Below, piece after piece: positions 41,288 through 49,373 of a stretch of DNA of 64,000 nucleotides (position 1 is the stretch's first letter; every line of letters starts with the position of its first letter). This stretch comes from Streptomyces sp. NBC_01476 (GTDB lineage: Bacteria > Actinomycetota > Actinomycetes > Streptomycetales > Streptomycetaceae). The position numbers and the translations under genes were made by a program. The notes below the pieces were generated by a model. The model saw nothing but the letters and a program-made list of their open reading frames with translations. It was not told where the DNA came from and did no database searches. The stretch lies in the NCBI RefSeq assembly GCF_036227265.1, contig NZ_CP109446.1:843501-907500 (forward strand), in the 5' to 3' direction.

Positions 41288-41329
41288 CTACCGGCTCTCC
41301 GACCGGCCGTCCTGTCGGCTGTCCCGCCA
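41259..41329. repeat. Tandem repeat, three copies of 24 bp
   Basis: CCGTCCTACCGGCTCTCCGA recurs exactly at 41259 and 41283, and a diverged copy starts at 41307 (CCGTCCTGTCGGCTGTCCCG), a constant 24-base period. The stop codon of the epimerase (CTA at 41288-41290 on the plus strand) lies inside copy 2, and the third copy encodes the protein's last residues. Confidence 0.85.
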
Positions 41330-42154
41330 GGTGTACCGCGGGGTGAAGCCGAGCAGTTCGCGGCTGCGGCGGGTGGCGAAGGGCACCGCGAAGCCGTCCA
41401 GCGGCTGGTCGAAACGGGTCTGCGGGTAGTAGCGGCGGACGAGTTCCGCGGTCGGCTCCAGTGCGGTGGTGTCGGGGGCGGCGACATTGATGACGGTGTG
41501 GCCGCGCAGGGGAGCGGTCAGTGCGGCGCCGATCGCGCGGGCCGCGTCGCGGGTGTCGAGCCAGCCCCACAGCGAGCCGCGGTCGTAGCCGGGGTCCTGG
41601 TGGACGCGGGAGATGTGGTCGCGCAGCCGGCCGCCGACGCCGAGGAAGGGGAATCTGAGGCTGACGATCGTGGTGTCCCAGCGGCGGGTCGCGGCGTCCG
41701 CGATGATCTCGCCGAGGTACTTCGACAGGCCGTACACGTCGTCGCCGACGAAGGGGTGCTCCTCGGTGATCGGCACGCTGACCGGCGCGGCGCCGCGCTC
41801 GGAGAAGGCGATGCCCAGCGCGGAGAGGCTGGAGATACTGACCACCCGGCCGACGCCGTGCCGCCCCGCACGGTTCAGTACGCGGTACGTCGCCCCCACG
41901 TTGTTGCCGAACACCTCGTCGTGCGGGCCGGCGTCGGGCGACGGAAGGGCGGCGGTGTGTACGACCGCGTCCACCGACTCCATGGCCGCGTCGAGGAGTC
42001 CGGGGTCGAGGAGTTCACCGGTGACCACCTCGTCGGCGGCGGCCGGATCGACCGGAATCCGGTCGAGGGCCCGTACGCTCCGGCCCTCGCCGCGCAGGTG
42101 GGCGACCACTTCGCGGCCGAGCGCGCCGCCCGCGCCGGTGACCAGAACCTTCAC
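41288..42154 (-). CDS. NAD-dependent epimerase/dehydratase (extended SDR)
   Basis: A 288-residue extended short-chain dehydrogenase. The Rossmann motif is VTGAGGALG at the N-terminus, the active-site Ser is in SISSLSALG, and the Tyr/Lys pair is in YGLSKYLGE. A D-rich VVHTAALPSPDAGPHDEVFGNN (in parts) is typical of sugar-nucleotide epimerases. The C-terminal RQDGRSESR is encoded by the tandem repeat, so it may be a recent extension. GTG 42154 follows GAGAGGGAG. It diverges from the ManD-like gene. Substrate unknown; a sugar-acid or sugar nucleotide is plausible given the neighbour. Confidence 0.87.
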   Translation of the reverse strand: MKVLVTGAGGALGREVVAHLRGEGRSVRALDRIPVDPAAADEVVTGELLDPGLLDAAMESVDAVVHTAALPSPDAGPHDEVFGNNVGATYRVLNRAGRHGVGRVVSISSLSALGIAFSERGAAPVSVPITEEHPFVGDDVYGLSKYLGEIIADAATRRWDTTIVSLRFPFLGVGGRLRDHISRVHQDPGYDRGSLWGWLDTRDAARAIGAALTAPLRGHTVINVAAPDTTALEPTAELVRRYYPQTRFDQPLDGFAVPFATRRSRELLGFTPRYTWRDSRQDGRSESR

Positions 42155-42295
42155 GGGACTCCCTCTCGGCGCGCGTGCGGCCGGCCGCGCTGAACCCCTC
42201 GCGCGCTCCGGCATGGGTGCCGGAAATTTAACATGCCCCTAGCATCGACTCGGTGTGATCGGCCTGACGGCCCCTGAGCGAAGCGGAGTTGTGCG

Positions 42296-43591
42296 ATGAC
42301 CGGAACCGACCCCGACCGGCTGCTCGACGCGTCCGGTTCCCTGCCGCAGGCGATGCCCCCCTGGCCGGCCCGGGACGGCCTGCGGGTCACCGCGGTGCGC
42401 GCGATCGTCACCGCGCCGGAGGGCATGCCGCTGGTGGTGGTCCGCGTCGACACCTCGGAGCCGGGTCTGTACGGGCTGGGCTGTGCCACCTTCACCCAGC
42501 GGTACGCCGCGGTGGTGGCCGCGGTCGACGAGCATGTGGGCCCGCTGGTGGTCGGGCGGCACCCCGCGGACATCGAGGACATCACCCGGTCCGTGCACTA
42601 CTCGTCGTACTGGCGCGGCGGCCCGGTGCTCAACAACGCGCTGTCCGGGGTGGACCAGGCGCTGTGGGACATCGCGGGCAAGCGCGCCGGGATGCCGGTG
42701 TACGAACTGCTGGGCGGCCGCAGCCGGTCCGCCGTCGAGGTGTACTCGCACGCGGCAGGCGGCAGCGTGGACGAGACGCTGGAGGAGGCGGAGACCCTGC
42801 TGGCGCAGGGCTACCGGCACATCCGGCTCCAGGTCGGCGGCCCGGGGCTCGGTACGTACGGCGCTCCGGGCACCCGCGGCGGCTACCCGCGCTCGCCGCA
42901 CCCGGACGGCTGGGACGTCAACCAGTATCTGCGCGCCGTCCCGCGCCTGTTCGAGGCGGCCCGCGAGCGGCTGGGTGAGGAGGTCAGCCTGATGCACGAC
43001 GTGCACAGCCGGCTGACGCCCAAGCAGGCGATCGTGCTGGCGCGGGCCCTGGAGCCGTACCGGCTCTCCTTCCTGGAGGACGTGATCCCGCCGGAGCACT
43101 ACGACCGGCTGCCGGAGGTGCGCTCCGCCTCCCCGGTGCCGATCGCGGTCGGCGAGCAGATCGGCTCGGTCACCGATGCGGTACGGCTGATCCGGGACGG
43201 CGGCATCGACCTGCTGCGGCTGCACACCTCGGCGGTCGGCGGTCTCACCCCGACCCGCAAGCTGGTGGCGCTCGCCGAACTGGTCGGTGTCCGCACCGCG
43301 TTCCACTCCCCCGGCGACATCTCACCGGTCGGCGTGGCGGCGAACCTGGCGGTGGACATCTCGACGCCTGCCTTCGGCTACCAGGAGTCGCACACGTACA
43401 ACGACGCGACCAGCGAGGTCTTCCCGGGCACGCCGGTGGTGCGCGAGGGACACCTGACACCTTCGCAGTCCCCCGGCTGGGGCGTGGACCTGGACGAGAA
43501 GGCGGCGGCGAAGTATCCGCCGACCAAGTTCCTGCACGAGCGGTGGGCGACGGGGGTCCGCCGGCCCGACGGCGGTCTCGACGCGCCCTGA
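42296..43591 (+). CDS. Enolase-superfamily dehydratase, mannonate dehydratase (ManD) type
   Basis: A 431-residue enzyme with the enolase-superfamily layout. The capping domain has ALWDIAGKRAGMPVYELLGG. Barrel metal ligands appear in order: DVHSRL, then FLEDVIPPEH, then AVGEQIG. The LQVGGPGLGTYGAPG segment and a C-terminal DEKAAAKYPPTKFL stretch resemble the ManD subgroup, which dehydrates D-mannonate or D-gluconate. Some ManD-like proteins have low or no activity, so the substrate is not certain. ATG 42296 follows GCGGAG. It diverges from the epimerase and converges on a methyltransferase. Confidence 0.88.
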   Translation: MTGTDPDRLLDASGSLPQAMPPWPARDGLRVTAVRAIVTAPEGMPLVVVRVDTSEPGLYGLGCATFTQRYAAVVAAVDEHVGPLVVGRHPADIEDITRSVHYSSYWRGGPVLNNALSGVDQALWDIAGKRAGMPVYELLGGRSRSAVEVYSHAAGGSVDETLEEAETLLAQGYRHIRLQVGGPGLGTYGAPGTRGGYPRSPHPDGWDVNQYLRAVPRLFEAARERLGEEVSLMHDVHSRLTPKQAIVLARALEPYRLSFLEDVIPPEHYDRLPEVRSASPVPIAVGEQIGSVTDAVRLIRDGGIDLLRLHTSAVGGLTPTRKLVALAELVGVRTAFHSPGDISPVGVAANLAVDISTPAFGYQESHTYNDATSEVFPGTPVVREGHLTPSQSPGWGVDLDEKAAAKYPPTKFLHERWATGVRRPDGGLDAP

Positions 43592-43613
43592 CCGCCGGCG
43601 TGCCGGACCGGCC

Positions 43614-44246
43614 TCAGACCGCCCGGCGGACCTTCACCGTGCAGTCGGGGCGGGTGTCCGGCACGCCGTCCGGGCGGACCATCCGCGTGTCGTGGTCCTC
43701 GCAGCGCTGTATCTCCCAGCCGCCGTCGGGCAGTTCGAGTACGGCGAGCACCTCGCGGGCGTTCTGCAGCCGTACGTCCGGGTGGTGGCCGGCCTGCTGC
43801 CAGTCGGGAAAGCCGGCGTGGCCGATGATCAGCAGGGTGCCGCCCGGGGCGACAGCGGCGGCCGCGGTGCGCAGGATCTCCTCGCGGGGCATGTCGCCGA
43901 GCGAGTGCAGGTAGCTCGCGGTGACCAGGTCGAAGGTTCCGGCCGGGAAGCTCTCGCCGAGGATGTGCTGCTGGAAGTCGATCCGGTCCGCGACGCCCTC
44001 CTGCCCGGCGTGGGCGGCGGCGCGGCCGAGGGCGACCGGGGAGATGTCCGTCGCGGTCACCTGCCAGCCGCGGGCGGCGAGCCAGACCGCGTCCCCGCCC
44101 TCGCCGCAGCCGAGGTCGAGCGCCCGGCCCGGCGGCAGGCCGGTCACCTCGCGGACCAGTGCGGCGTTCGGCCGCCCGCTCCAGATCCGCTCGCTCTCGC
44201 GGTAGCGCTCGTCCCAGAACTGCTGGTCGCCGACGGTCGGGGCCAT
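43614..44246 (-). CDS. SAM-dependent methyltransferase, TehB/thiopurine-like
   Basis: A 210-residue class I methyltransferase. The N-terminus FWDERYRESERIWSGRPN is typical of the TehB-like group, SAM motif I is ALDLGCGEGGDAVWLA, followed by VTATDISPVAL and FDLVTASYLHSL. Related enzymes methylate metalloids or small thiols, or are of unknown substrate. ATG 44246 was chosen because GGAGACC is just upstream; the frame reaches 44327 without a better signal. It diverges from a cupin regulator, which may control it. Confidence 0.88.
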   Translation of the reverse strand: MAPTVGDQQFWDERYRESERIWSGRPNAALVREVTGLPPGRALDLGCGEGGDAVWLAARGWQVTATDISPVALGRAAAHAGQEGVADRIDFQQHILGESFPAGTFDLVTASYLHSLGDMPREEILRTAAAAVAPGGTLLIIGHAGFPDWQQAGHHPDVRLQNAREVLAVLELPDGGWEIQRCEDHDTRMVRPDGVPDTRPDCTVKVRRAV

Positions 44247-44307
44247 CAGGGGTCTCCTTCGGTGGTGCCGGTGGTTGCGGCGCCAGCTTCGGACGGCCCG
44301 GGAACGC

Positions 44308-44344
44308 TTGACAAGTCCTGTTGCCATGTCGGCAAATACTGCGG
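44308..44344 (+). promoter_or_regulatory. Promoter and operator of the cupin regulator; probable leaderless start
   Basis: TTGACA (44308-44313) resembles a -35 box and AATACT (44335-44340) a -10 box, though the spacing of 21 bases is long. A 5-bp inverted repeat TTGCC-ATGTC-GGCAA (44321-44335) lies between them and may be an operator. The GTG start at 44345 lies 4 bases after the -10 box, so the mRNA probably begins at or just before the start codon. Confidence 0.5.
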
Positions 44345-44938
44345 GTGACCGATGACGAGGACTTCTCCGGCGTGCTGGCGGCCGTGGGTCCGCGGCTGCG
44401 CTCCCTGCGGCAGGCGCGGGGCATCACCCTCGCCGATCTCAGCGAGACCACCGGGATCTCGCTGAGCACCCTGTCCCGGCTGGAGTCCGGCCTGCGCAAG
44501 CCCACCCTGGAGCTGATGCTGCCGCTGGCCAGGGCGTACCGGGTGCAGCTCGACGAACTCGTCGGCGCGCCCCCGACCGGCGATCCGCGGATCCACCCGC
44601 GCCCGTTCACCCGGCACGGCCAGACCTTCATTCCGCTCACCCGGCACCTGGGCGGCATGCGCGCGTACAAACAGATCATGCCGCCCGCCAAGGACCCCGG
44701 CGCGCGCCCGGAACAGGCCACCCACGAGGGCTACGAGTGGCTCTACGTCCTGTCCGGCCGGCTCCGGCTGGCGCTCGGTGAGCACGATCTGGTGCTCACC
44801 GCGGGCGAGGTCGTGGAGTTCGACACCCGCACCCCGCACGGCTTCGCCAACCCCGGTCCGCAGGCGGTGGAGTTCCTCAGCCTCTTCGGGACCCAGGGCG
44901 AGCGCATGCACGTCAGGGCCCGCCCGGCCGGGGCGTGA
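44345..44938 (+). CDS. XRE-family regulator with C-terminal cupin domain
   Basis: A 197-residue regulator. The N-terminal helix-turn-helix has RLRSLRQARGITLADLSETTGISLSTLSRLESGLRKPTLELMLPLARAY (cut here), a standard XRE domain. The C-terminal half is a small cupin: EWLYVLSGRLRLALGEHDLVL and AGEVVEFDTRTPHGFANPG, with the His of TPHGF. Such proteins sense small ligands and repress their own or neighbouring genes. GTG 44345 lies right behind the promoter, so it is probably leaderless. It diverges from the methyltransferase at 44246. Confidence 0.93.
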   Translation: MTDDEDFSGVLAAVGPRLRSLRQARGITLADLSETTGISLSTLSRLESGLRKPTLELMLPLARAYRVQLDELVGAPPTGDPRIHPRPFTRHGQTFIPLTRHLGGMRAYKQIMPPAKDPGARPEQATHEGYEWLYVLSGRLRLALGEHDLVLTAGEVVEFDTRTPHGFANPGPQAVEFLSLFGTQGERMHVRARPAGA

Positions 44939-45075
44939 CCCCTCGGCAGGACCCGGTGGGCGGCAGACCGGCCGCGGATCGGCCGGACGGGCTACGGCGG
45001 GCGCGCCCCCGGCGGTACGACGACGGCGGCCGGGTAGACGTCAGGCGAGTGGTCGGAGCGGTGGAAGGAAGAGTC

Positions 45076-45375
45076 ATGCAGGCGGTACTCGACGGAACGG
45101 TTCTCGCGGACGCGCCGGACGGCGATGTGATCACGATCGAGGGCAACTGGTACTTCCCGCCGGACGCGGTGACCGCGTCGGCGCTCAGCACCAGCGACAC
45201 CCCGTACACCTGCCCGTGGAAGGGGCGGGCCCAGTACTACAACGTGCAGACGGCCGAGGGGTCCCACCCGGACGCGGCCTGGGCGTACCCGGAGCCGCCG
45301 GCGTCCGCGATCGGGCGGGTCGGACGGGACTTCAGCGGCTTCGTGGCCTTCGACAAGGTCGTCACGGTCGGGTGA
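45076..45375 (+). CDS. DUF427-domain protein
   Basis: A 99-residue protein that is a single DUF427 domain: strands AVLDGTVLADAPDGDVI, IEGNWYFPPDAV, then the hallmark TPYTCPWKGRAQYYNV and AWAYPEPPASA. DUF427 proteins are widespread in actinomycetes and bind an unknown ligand. ATG 45076 lies behind GGAAGGAAGAG. A large hairpin follows it directly. Confidence 0.9.
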   Translation: MQAVLDGTVLADAPDGDVITIEGNWYFPPDAVTASALSTSDTPYTCPWKGRAQYYNVQTAEGSHPDAAWAYPEPPASAIGRVGRDFSGFVAFDKVVTVG

Positions 45376-45383
45376 CCCGCGTG

Positions 45384-45419
45384 GGCGCCGGCCGCGGCGC
45401 CGGGGCCGCGGCCGGCGCC
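45384..45419 (+). terminator. Perfect 15-bp terminator after the DUF427 gene
   Basis: GGCGCCGGCCGCGGC (45384-45398) pairs with GCCGCGGCCGGCGCC (45405-45419) around a GCCGGG loop, 8 bases after the stop codon. Confidence 0.8.
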
Positions 45420-45461
45420 GCCCGGTGCCCCGCTTAGGGTGGCGTACCGGGCGAGGATCAG

Positions 45462-46517
45462 GTGGTGGCGGACGTGCGGGCTGTGGTGGTCGAGGAGTTC
45501 GGGCGGCCGGCGGAGGTACGGCAGGTGGCCGATCCCGCTCCGCCGCCCGGCGGGGTGGTCGTACGGGTGGAGGCGACCGGGCTGTGCCGCAGCGACTGGC
45601 ACGGCTGGATGGGCCACGACGACGGCATCACCCTGCCGCATGTGCCCGGCCACGAACTGGCCGGCGAGGTGGTCGCGGTCGACGCGGCGGTCACCGGCTG
45701 GCGGGTCGGCGCCCGGGTCACCGCGCCGTTCGTCTGCGCCTGCGGCAGCTGCCCCGCCTGCGCGCGCGGCGACCAGCAGGTGTGCGAGCGCCAGCAGCAG
45801 CCCGGCTTCACCCACTGGGGGTCCTTCGCCCAGTACGTGGCCCTGCACCACGCCGACACCAACCTGGTGTCCGTGCCGGAGGAGATGCCGTACGCGTCCG
45901 CCGCCGCTCTCGGCTGCCGGTTCGCCACCGCGTTCCGCGCGGTCGTCGCCCAGGGACGGGTGCGGCCGGGCGAGTGGGTGGCCGTGCACGGCTGCGGCGG
46001 TGCCGGGCTCTCCGCGGTGATGGTCGCGGTGGCCGCCGGGGCGCGGGTGGTGGCGGTCGACACCGCACCGGGCGCGCGGGAACTGGCCGGCCGTTTCGGT
46101 GCCGCGGTGTGCGTGGACCCGGCCGCGGTGGACGGCGACACCGCGGGCGCGGTCCGCGCCGCGACCGGCGGCGGCGCGCACCTGTCGCTGGACGCGCTGG
46201 GGTCGCCCGCGACCTGCGCCGCGTCGGTGGCCGGGCTGCGCTCCCGGGGCCGCCACGTCCAGGTCGGGCTGCTGCCCCCGGGCGGCGTCGCGGTGCCGAT
46301 GGACCGGGTGGTGGCCCTGGAGCTGGAACTGCTCGGCAGCCACGGCATGGCAGCACACGCCTATCCCGAGCTGATGCGGCAGGTCGCCGCGGGCACGCTC
46401 CGCCCGGACCTGCTGGTCGGCGCCGTGATCGGCCTGGACGCCGCACCGGCCGCGCTGGCCGCGCTGAGCGGGGGTTCCCCGGCCGGCATCACCGTGATCG
46501 AACCCGGGCGGCCCTGA
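45462..46517 (+). CDS. Zinc-dependent alcohol dehydrogenase
   Basis: A 351-residue medium-chain dehydrogenase. The catalytic zinc ligands are Cys in GLCRSDWHGW and His-Glu in PGHELAGEV. The structural zinc lobe is CACGSCPACARGDQQVC (four Cys), and the nucleotide loop is GCGGAGLSAVMVAVAAGA. The Ser-Asp after the catalytic Cys and length fit alcohol or polyol dehydrogenases that oxidise with NAD(P)+. GTG 45462 follows GAGG; a second GTG at 45474 gives the common RAVVVEEFG start. Substrate unknown. Confidence 0.94.
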   Translation: MVADVRAVVVEEFGRPAEVRQVADPAPPPGGVVVRVEATGLCRSDWHGWMGHDDGITLPHVPGHELAGEVVAVDAAVTGWRVGARVTAPFVCACGSCPACARGDQQVCERQQQPGFTHWGSFAQYVALHHADTNLVSVPEEMPYASAAALGCRFATAFRAVVAQGRVRPGEWVAVHGCGGAGLSAVMVAVAAGARVVAVDTAPGARELAGRFGAAVCVDPAAVDGDTAGAVRAATGGGAHLSLDALGSPATCAASVAGLRSRGRHVQVGLLPPGGVAVPMDRVVALELELLGSHGMAAHAYPELMRQVAAGTLRPDLLVGAVIGLDAAPAALAALSGGSPAGITVIEPGRP

Positions 46518-46574
46518 GCCGCGCCCCGGGTTATTCAGCGGCGCCGCCCCCGCCCCGCTGTTACCGTTGATGCC

Positions 46575-46640
46575 ATGAAGGTCACCTGTCACACCCCCGC
46601 GACCGCGCGAGCGACCAGCTCGCCGGTTGCCGCCGCCTGA
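46575..46640 (+). CDS. Candidate 21-residue Ala-rich leader peptide
   Basis: ATG 46575 opens a 22-codon frame ending TGA 46638-46640. The peptide has 6 Ala among 21 residues: three GCG codons at positions 9, 11 and 13 and a terminal run of three GCC codons right before the stop. It has no good ribosome-binding site, but a possible -10 box, TACCGT (46562-46567), lies 8 bases upstream of ATG, so it could be leaderless. It precedes an alanyl-tRNA synthetase paralogue and lies inside a set of alternative hairpins. Confidence 0.4.
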   Translation: MKVTCHTPATARATSSPVAAA

Positions 46641-46684
46641 CCTTCTCCCGAAGCAGAATCCGGCGACCGGAAACGGTTCGCCGG
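46607..46684 (+). promoter_or_regulatory. Candidate transcription attenuator with four alternating stems
   Basis: Segment 1 GCGAGC (46607-46612) pairs with segment 2 GCTCGC (46618-46623). Segment 2's continuation CCGGTTGCCG (46623-46632) can instead pair with segment 3 CGGCGACCGG (46661-46670), perfect apart from one G-U. Segment 3 can also pair with segment 4 CGGTTCGCCGG (46674-46684) in a 10-bp stem with one bulged base and a GAAA tetraloop, followed by pyrimidine-rich DNA. This is the 1:2, 2:3, 3:4 layout of amino-acid attenuators. Confidence 0.4.
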
Positions 46685-46769
46685 ACACCTTCTTCCCTGT
46701 CCTTCCCTGTTGTGACGGCGGTGTCCGCCCGCGGCCTTTCCGGTGCCTTGATCCGAAAGGTTCACCGTC

Positions 46770-47981
46770 GTGGACACTCGACCGACACCCCCGCGGAAGC
46801 CACCGCTCACCACCGGGCAGATCGTGGAGACCTTCACCGGCTTCTTCCACGACCGCGGCCACCGGTTCGTACCCTCCGTCCCCCTTGTCCGGCCACCCGG
46901 CGACCCGGTGCTCTTCACCACCTCGGGGATGCACCCGCTGACGCCGTATCTGGAGGGCCGCCCCCATCCGCTCGGCCGCCGCCTGGTCAACAGCCAGCGC
47001 GTTCTGCGCACCACCGACCTGGACGAGGTCGGCGACCCCACCCATCTGACCGTCTTCCAGATGCTGGGTTCCTGGTCGCTGGGCGACTACGGCACCGAGC
47101 AGAGCCTGCGCTGGGGGTACGAACTGCTGGTGGACGGCTTCGGCATCGGCCCGGAGCGGCTGCACGCCACCGTGTTCGGCGGGGACGACCAGCTCGGGCC
47201 CGACACGCGGTCGCTCCAAACCTGGCGCGACCTGGGGGTGCCGGTGGAGCTGACCGGCCAGGACAACTGGTGGTCCAACGGCCCCACCGGGCCGTGCGGC
47301 CCCGACTCGGAGATCTTCGTCTGGACCGGTGACACCCCGCCGCAGGGCACGCCGACCGGCGACGACCGCTGGGTGGAGGTGTGGAACCACGTGATGATGC
47401 GGTACCGCCGGCTCGACGACCAAAGTCTGCAGCCGCTCGCCCGGCCCGGTGTCGACACCGGGATGGGTCTGGAACGGCTGGTGATGGTCCTGCAGGGCCG
47501 GCCCTCGGTCTTCGGCATCGACCTCTTCGACCCCTGGCGGCAGGCCCTGCTCTGGCAGCTCGACGGCGCCGAGTGGCGGATCGTCACCGACCATCTGCGC
47601 TCGGCCGTGGTGATGATCGCCGACGGGGTCCGGCCGGCCGCCAACGCCCACGGCTACGTCCTGCGCCGGCTGCTGCGGCGGGTGCTGACCACGCTGTGGC
47701 GGCACGATCCGGACCACACCCTGGCCGACCTGCCGGTGGAGCTGATCGAGGGGACGCTCGGCCACTTCGGGCAGCAGTGTCCGGTGGAAGAGGTACGTGA
47801 GGTGCTGCTGTCCGAGCAGCACCGGTTCGCCGGGATGCTGCGGCGCGGGCGGCAGGTGCTCTCCCGCCCGCGTTTCTCCGGTCCGCTGAGCGAGGAGGAC
47901 TACGGCTGTCTGCACGACACGCACGGACTCCCGCGCGAGCTGATCGACATGCTGCGGCAGGAGTCCGTGGCCGGGAAGTGA
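46770..47981 (+). CDS. Truncated alanyl-tRNA synthetase-like protein
   Basis: A 403-residue class II synthetase-like protein. The catalytic core is clear: TTGQIVETFTGFFHDRGHRFVPS at the start, FTTSGMHPLTPYL, NSQRVLRTTDLDEVGD (motif 2), SNGPTGPCGPDSEIF, and GVDTGMGLERLVMVLQG (motif 3). It ends after the tRNA-recognition helices (AHGYVLRRLLRRVL), so the editing domain and the C-Ala domain of full AlaRS (about 880 residues) are absent. Similar short proteins may aminoacylate carriers or act in resistance. GTG 46770 follows GAAAGG. The preceding leader region suggests control by alanyl-tRNA supply. Confidence 0.85.
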   Translation: MDTRPTPPRKPPLTTGQIVETFTGFFHDRGHRFVPSVPLVRPPGDPVLFTTSGMHPLTPYLEGRPHPLGRRLVNSQRVLRTTDLDEVGDPTHLTVFQMLGSWSLGDYGTEQSLRWGYELLVDGFGIGPERLHATVFGGDDQLGPDTRSLQTWRDLGVPVELTGQDNWWSNGPTGPCGPDSEIFVWTGDTPPQGTPTGDDRWVEVWNHVMMRYRRLDDQSLQPLARPGVDTGMGLERLVMVLQGRPSVFGIDLFDPWRQALLWQLDGAEWRIVTDHLRSAVVMIADGVRPAANAHGYVLRRLLRRVLTTLWRHDPDHTLADLPVELIEGTLGHFGQQCPVEEVREVLLSEQHRFAGMLRRGRQVLSRPRFSGPLSEEDYGCLHDTHGLPRELIDMLRQESVAGK

Positions 47982-48015
47982 GGGGGCGGCGGGCCCGTCC
48001 CCGGTACCGCAGCGG

Positions 48016-48309
48016 CTACGCGGAGCCGTTCGGGGACGGGCTCCAGCCCGGGGCGAGGGCGCAGGACATGTAGTGCGTCAGGGCCCAGCGCTGCCAGACC
48101 TTGGTGTGAACGGCGCCGGACGACCCCGCGTACTTCGCGCACTGCTCGCAGCCCGCTCGGGGCTTGGGGTCAGCACCGTGGTCATCGAGGTGATGCGTGG
48201 CCCAGCCGTAGAGGAAGGCACCCGGGTTGGGCGTCGCGGGATCTCTGAACCGTGCTTCCAACTCCGCGCAGCGCCCGCACTCCTGACCCTCACCAACACC
48301 AATACTCAC
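48016..48309 (-). CDS. Small Cys-rich hypothetical protein
   Basis: A 97-residue protein with two Cys pairs, CGRC near residue 13 and CEQC near 55, plus a later single Cys, which may bind zinc. Between them are LEARFRDPATPNPGAFLYGW and HHLDDHGADPKP; the end is WQRWALTHYMSCALAPGW. No family recognised. GTG 48309 lies about 6 bases after a TAGGCT-type -10 box on the minus strand and lacks a ribosome-binding site, so the mRNA may be leaderless. It converges on the AlaRS-like gene. Confidence 0.55.
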   Translation of the reverse strand: MSIGVGEGQECGRCAELEARFRDPATPNPGAFLYGWATHHLDDHGADPKPRAGCEQCAKYAGSSGAVHTKVWQRWALTHYMSCALAPGWSPSPNGSA

Positions 48310-48442
48310 GTAGTCGAGCCTACGTCGCGCGGTGCCGTCGTGTGCGGTATTCGGCGCAGTGCCGTCGGACGGCCGCACGGAGCCGCCGGGCTCCGGTGCC
48401 GGCTCCGCTCCGGAGCCCGCGGCCGAGGCCCGCGCGAGCCGG

Positions 48443-49261
48443 TCAGGAGGGCAGTACGGCGAGCGAGCCGGAGAGCACCTGGAGCGAGACCCGGTGCGGC
48501 GAATCGGCCCGGCGCGGCACCTGGACCTGGACATCGGCCGAGGTCGCGGCGGTGGTGACGGCGTATCCGCCGCCGGCCGCCGGCAGCCGCAGCGTCATAG
48601 CCGCGGAGGTGGCCCGTACCGCGAGGGTGTCCGGCGGGTCGGCGAAGCCCAGATCGGCGCTGCCGGAGGTGAGCGTCAGCTCGGCCCTGGAGGGGTGCAG
48701 GTCCTGCGCGGTGAAACGGTCGGAGGCGGCTGTGACCGTCAGTGCGCCGCCGAGGCCGCTCAGTACGGTCTCCCCCGAGGTCTGCCGAAGCCGCAGTCCG
48801 GTGTGTTCCGGCACCGTGAGGGTCAACTCCCCGGCGCAGGGCGTGCCGGCGCCGCCGGCGTCCTGGCAGGAGACGGTGAGCGTTCCGGATCCGTCCGCGC
48901 CGGCCGGGGCGATGGCGGTACGGACCCGGGCGGGCGCGCCGTCGGCGCGGTGGAAGCTGCCCCGCACCGTACGGGCGCCGGGGTCGGCGGAGACCTGGAT
49001 CCGGCCGGAGACGCCGTCGAGGACGACCAGGCCGGCGTCCCCGGCGTGGAAGTCGGTGGAGCTGTCGGCGTCGCCCGCGGGCTCTCCCGGGGCGGCCCGG
49101 CCGAGGCTGCCGTGACCGGGTCCGTCGCCGCCGTGGTGGCTGCCGTTGCCGGTCAGGACCAGGGTCACGATCACGGCCGACGCGACCAGCAGCACCGCGA
49201 CGAGCACGGACGGCCGGACCGGATGCCTTGGCGAACGCCCTGTGGGCTCGGCGGTGTTCAT
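48443..49261 (-). CDS. Membrane-anchored beta-helix-like protein (DUF4097-like)
   Basis: A 272-residue protein. One transmembrane helix (about 17-37, VLVAVLLVASAVIVTLVL) leaves a short cytoplasmic N-terminus. The external part has repeated strands alternating with short turns: GLVVLDGVSGRIQVSADPG, TLTVSCQDAGG, LTLTVPEHTGLRLRQTSGE, LTVTAASDRFTAQDL, LTLTSGSADLGFADPPD. This is like the putative adhesin DUF4097 fold. The Cys pair in SCQDAGGAGTPC may form a disulfide. Function unknown; probably cell-surface. Confidence 0.75.
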   Translation of the reverse strand: MNTAEPTGRSPRHPVRPSVLVAVLLVASAVIVTLVLTGNGSHHGGDGPGHGSLGRAAPGEPAGDADSSTDFHAGDAGLVVLDGVSGRIQVSADPGARTVRGSFHRADGAPARVRTAIAPAGADGSGTLTVSCQDAGGAGTPCAGELTLTVPEHTGLRLRQTSGETVLSGLGGALTVTAASDRFTAQDLHPSRAELTLTSGSADLGFADPPDTLAVRATSAAMTLRLPAAGGGYAVTTAATSADVQVQVPRRADSPHRVSLQVLSGSLAVLPS

Positions 49262-49317
49262 GCGGTGGCGTCTGCCCCGGGTCCACGGCGGCGAACCCGC
49301 TCACCGGGCACGGCGAA

Positions 49318-49345
49318 GCCCCCGGCGCGGAAGGCGGCCGGGGGC
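49318..49345 (-). terminator. Terminator after the cyclophilin gene
   Basis: A perfect 9-bp stem, GCCCCCGGC (49318-49326) with GCCGGGGGC (49337-49345), lies between the cyclophilin stop at 49374 and the next minus-strand gene start at 49261. Confidence 0.6.
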
Positions 49346-49373
49346 ATTCCGGGTGATCGGCCCGGGAGTGGGG

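Noticed and set aside
45237..47924. An 895-codon minus-strand frame across four genes
   Set aside because: It runs opposite DUF427, alcohol dehydrogenase, the leader and the AlaRS-like gene, all with clear motifs on the plus strand; it has no recognisable domain.
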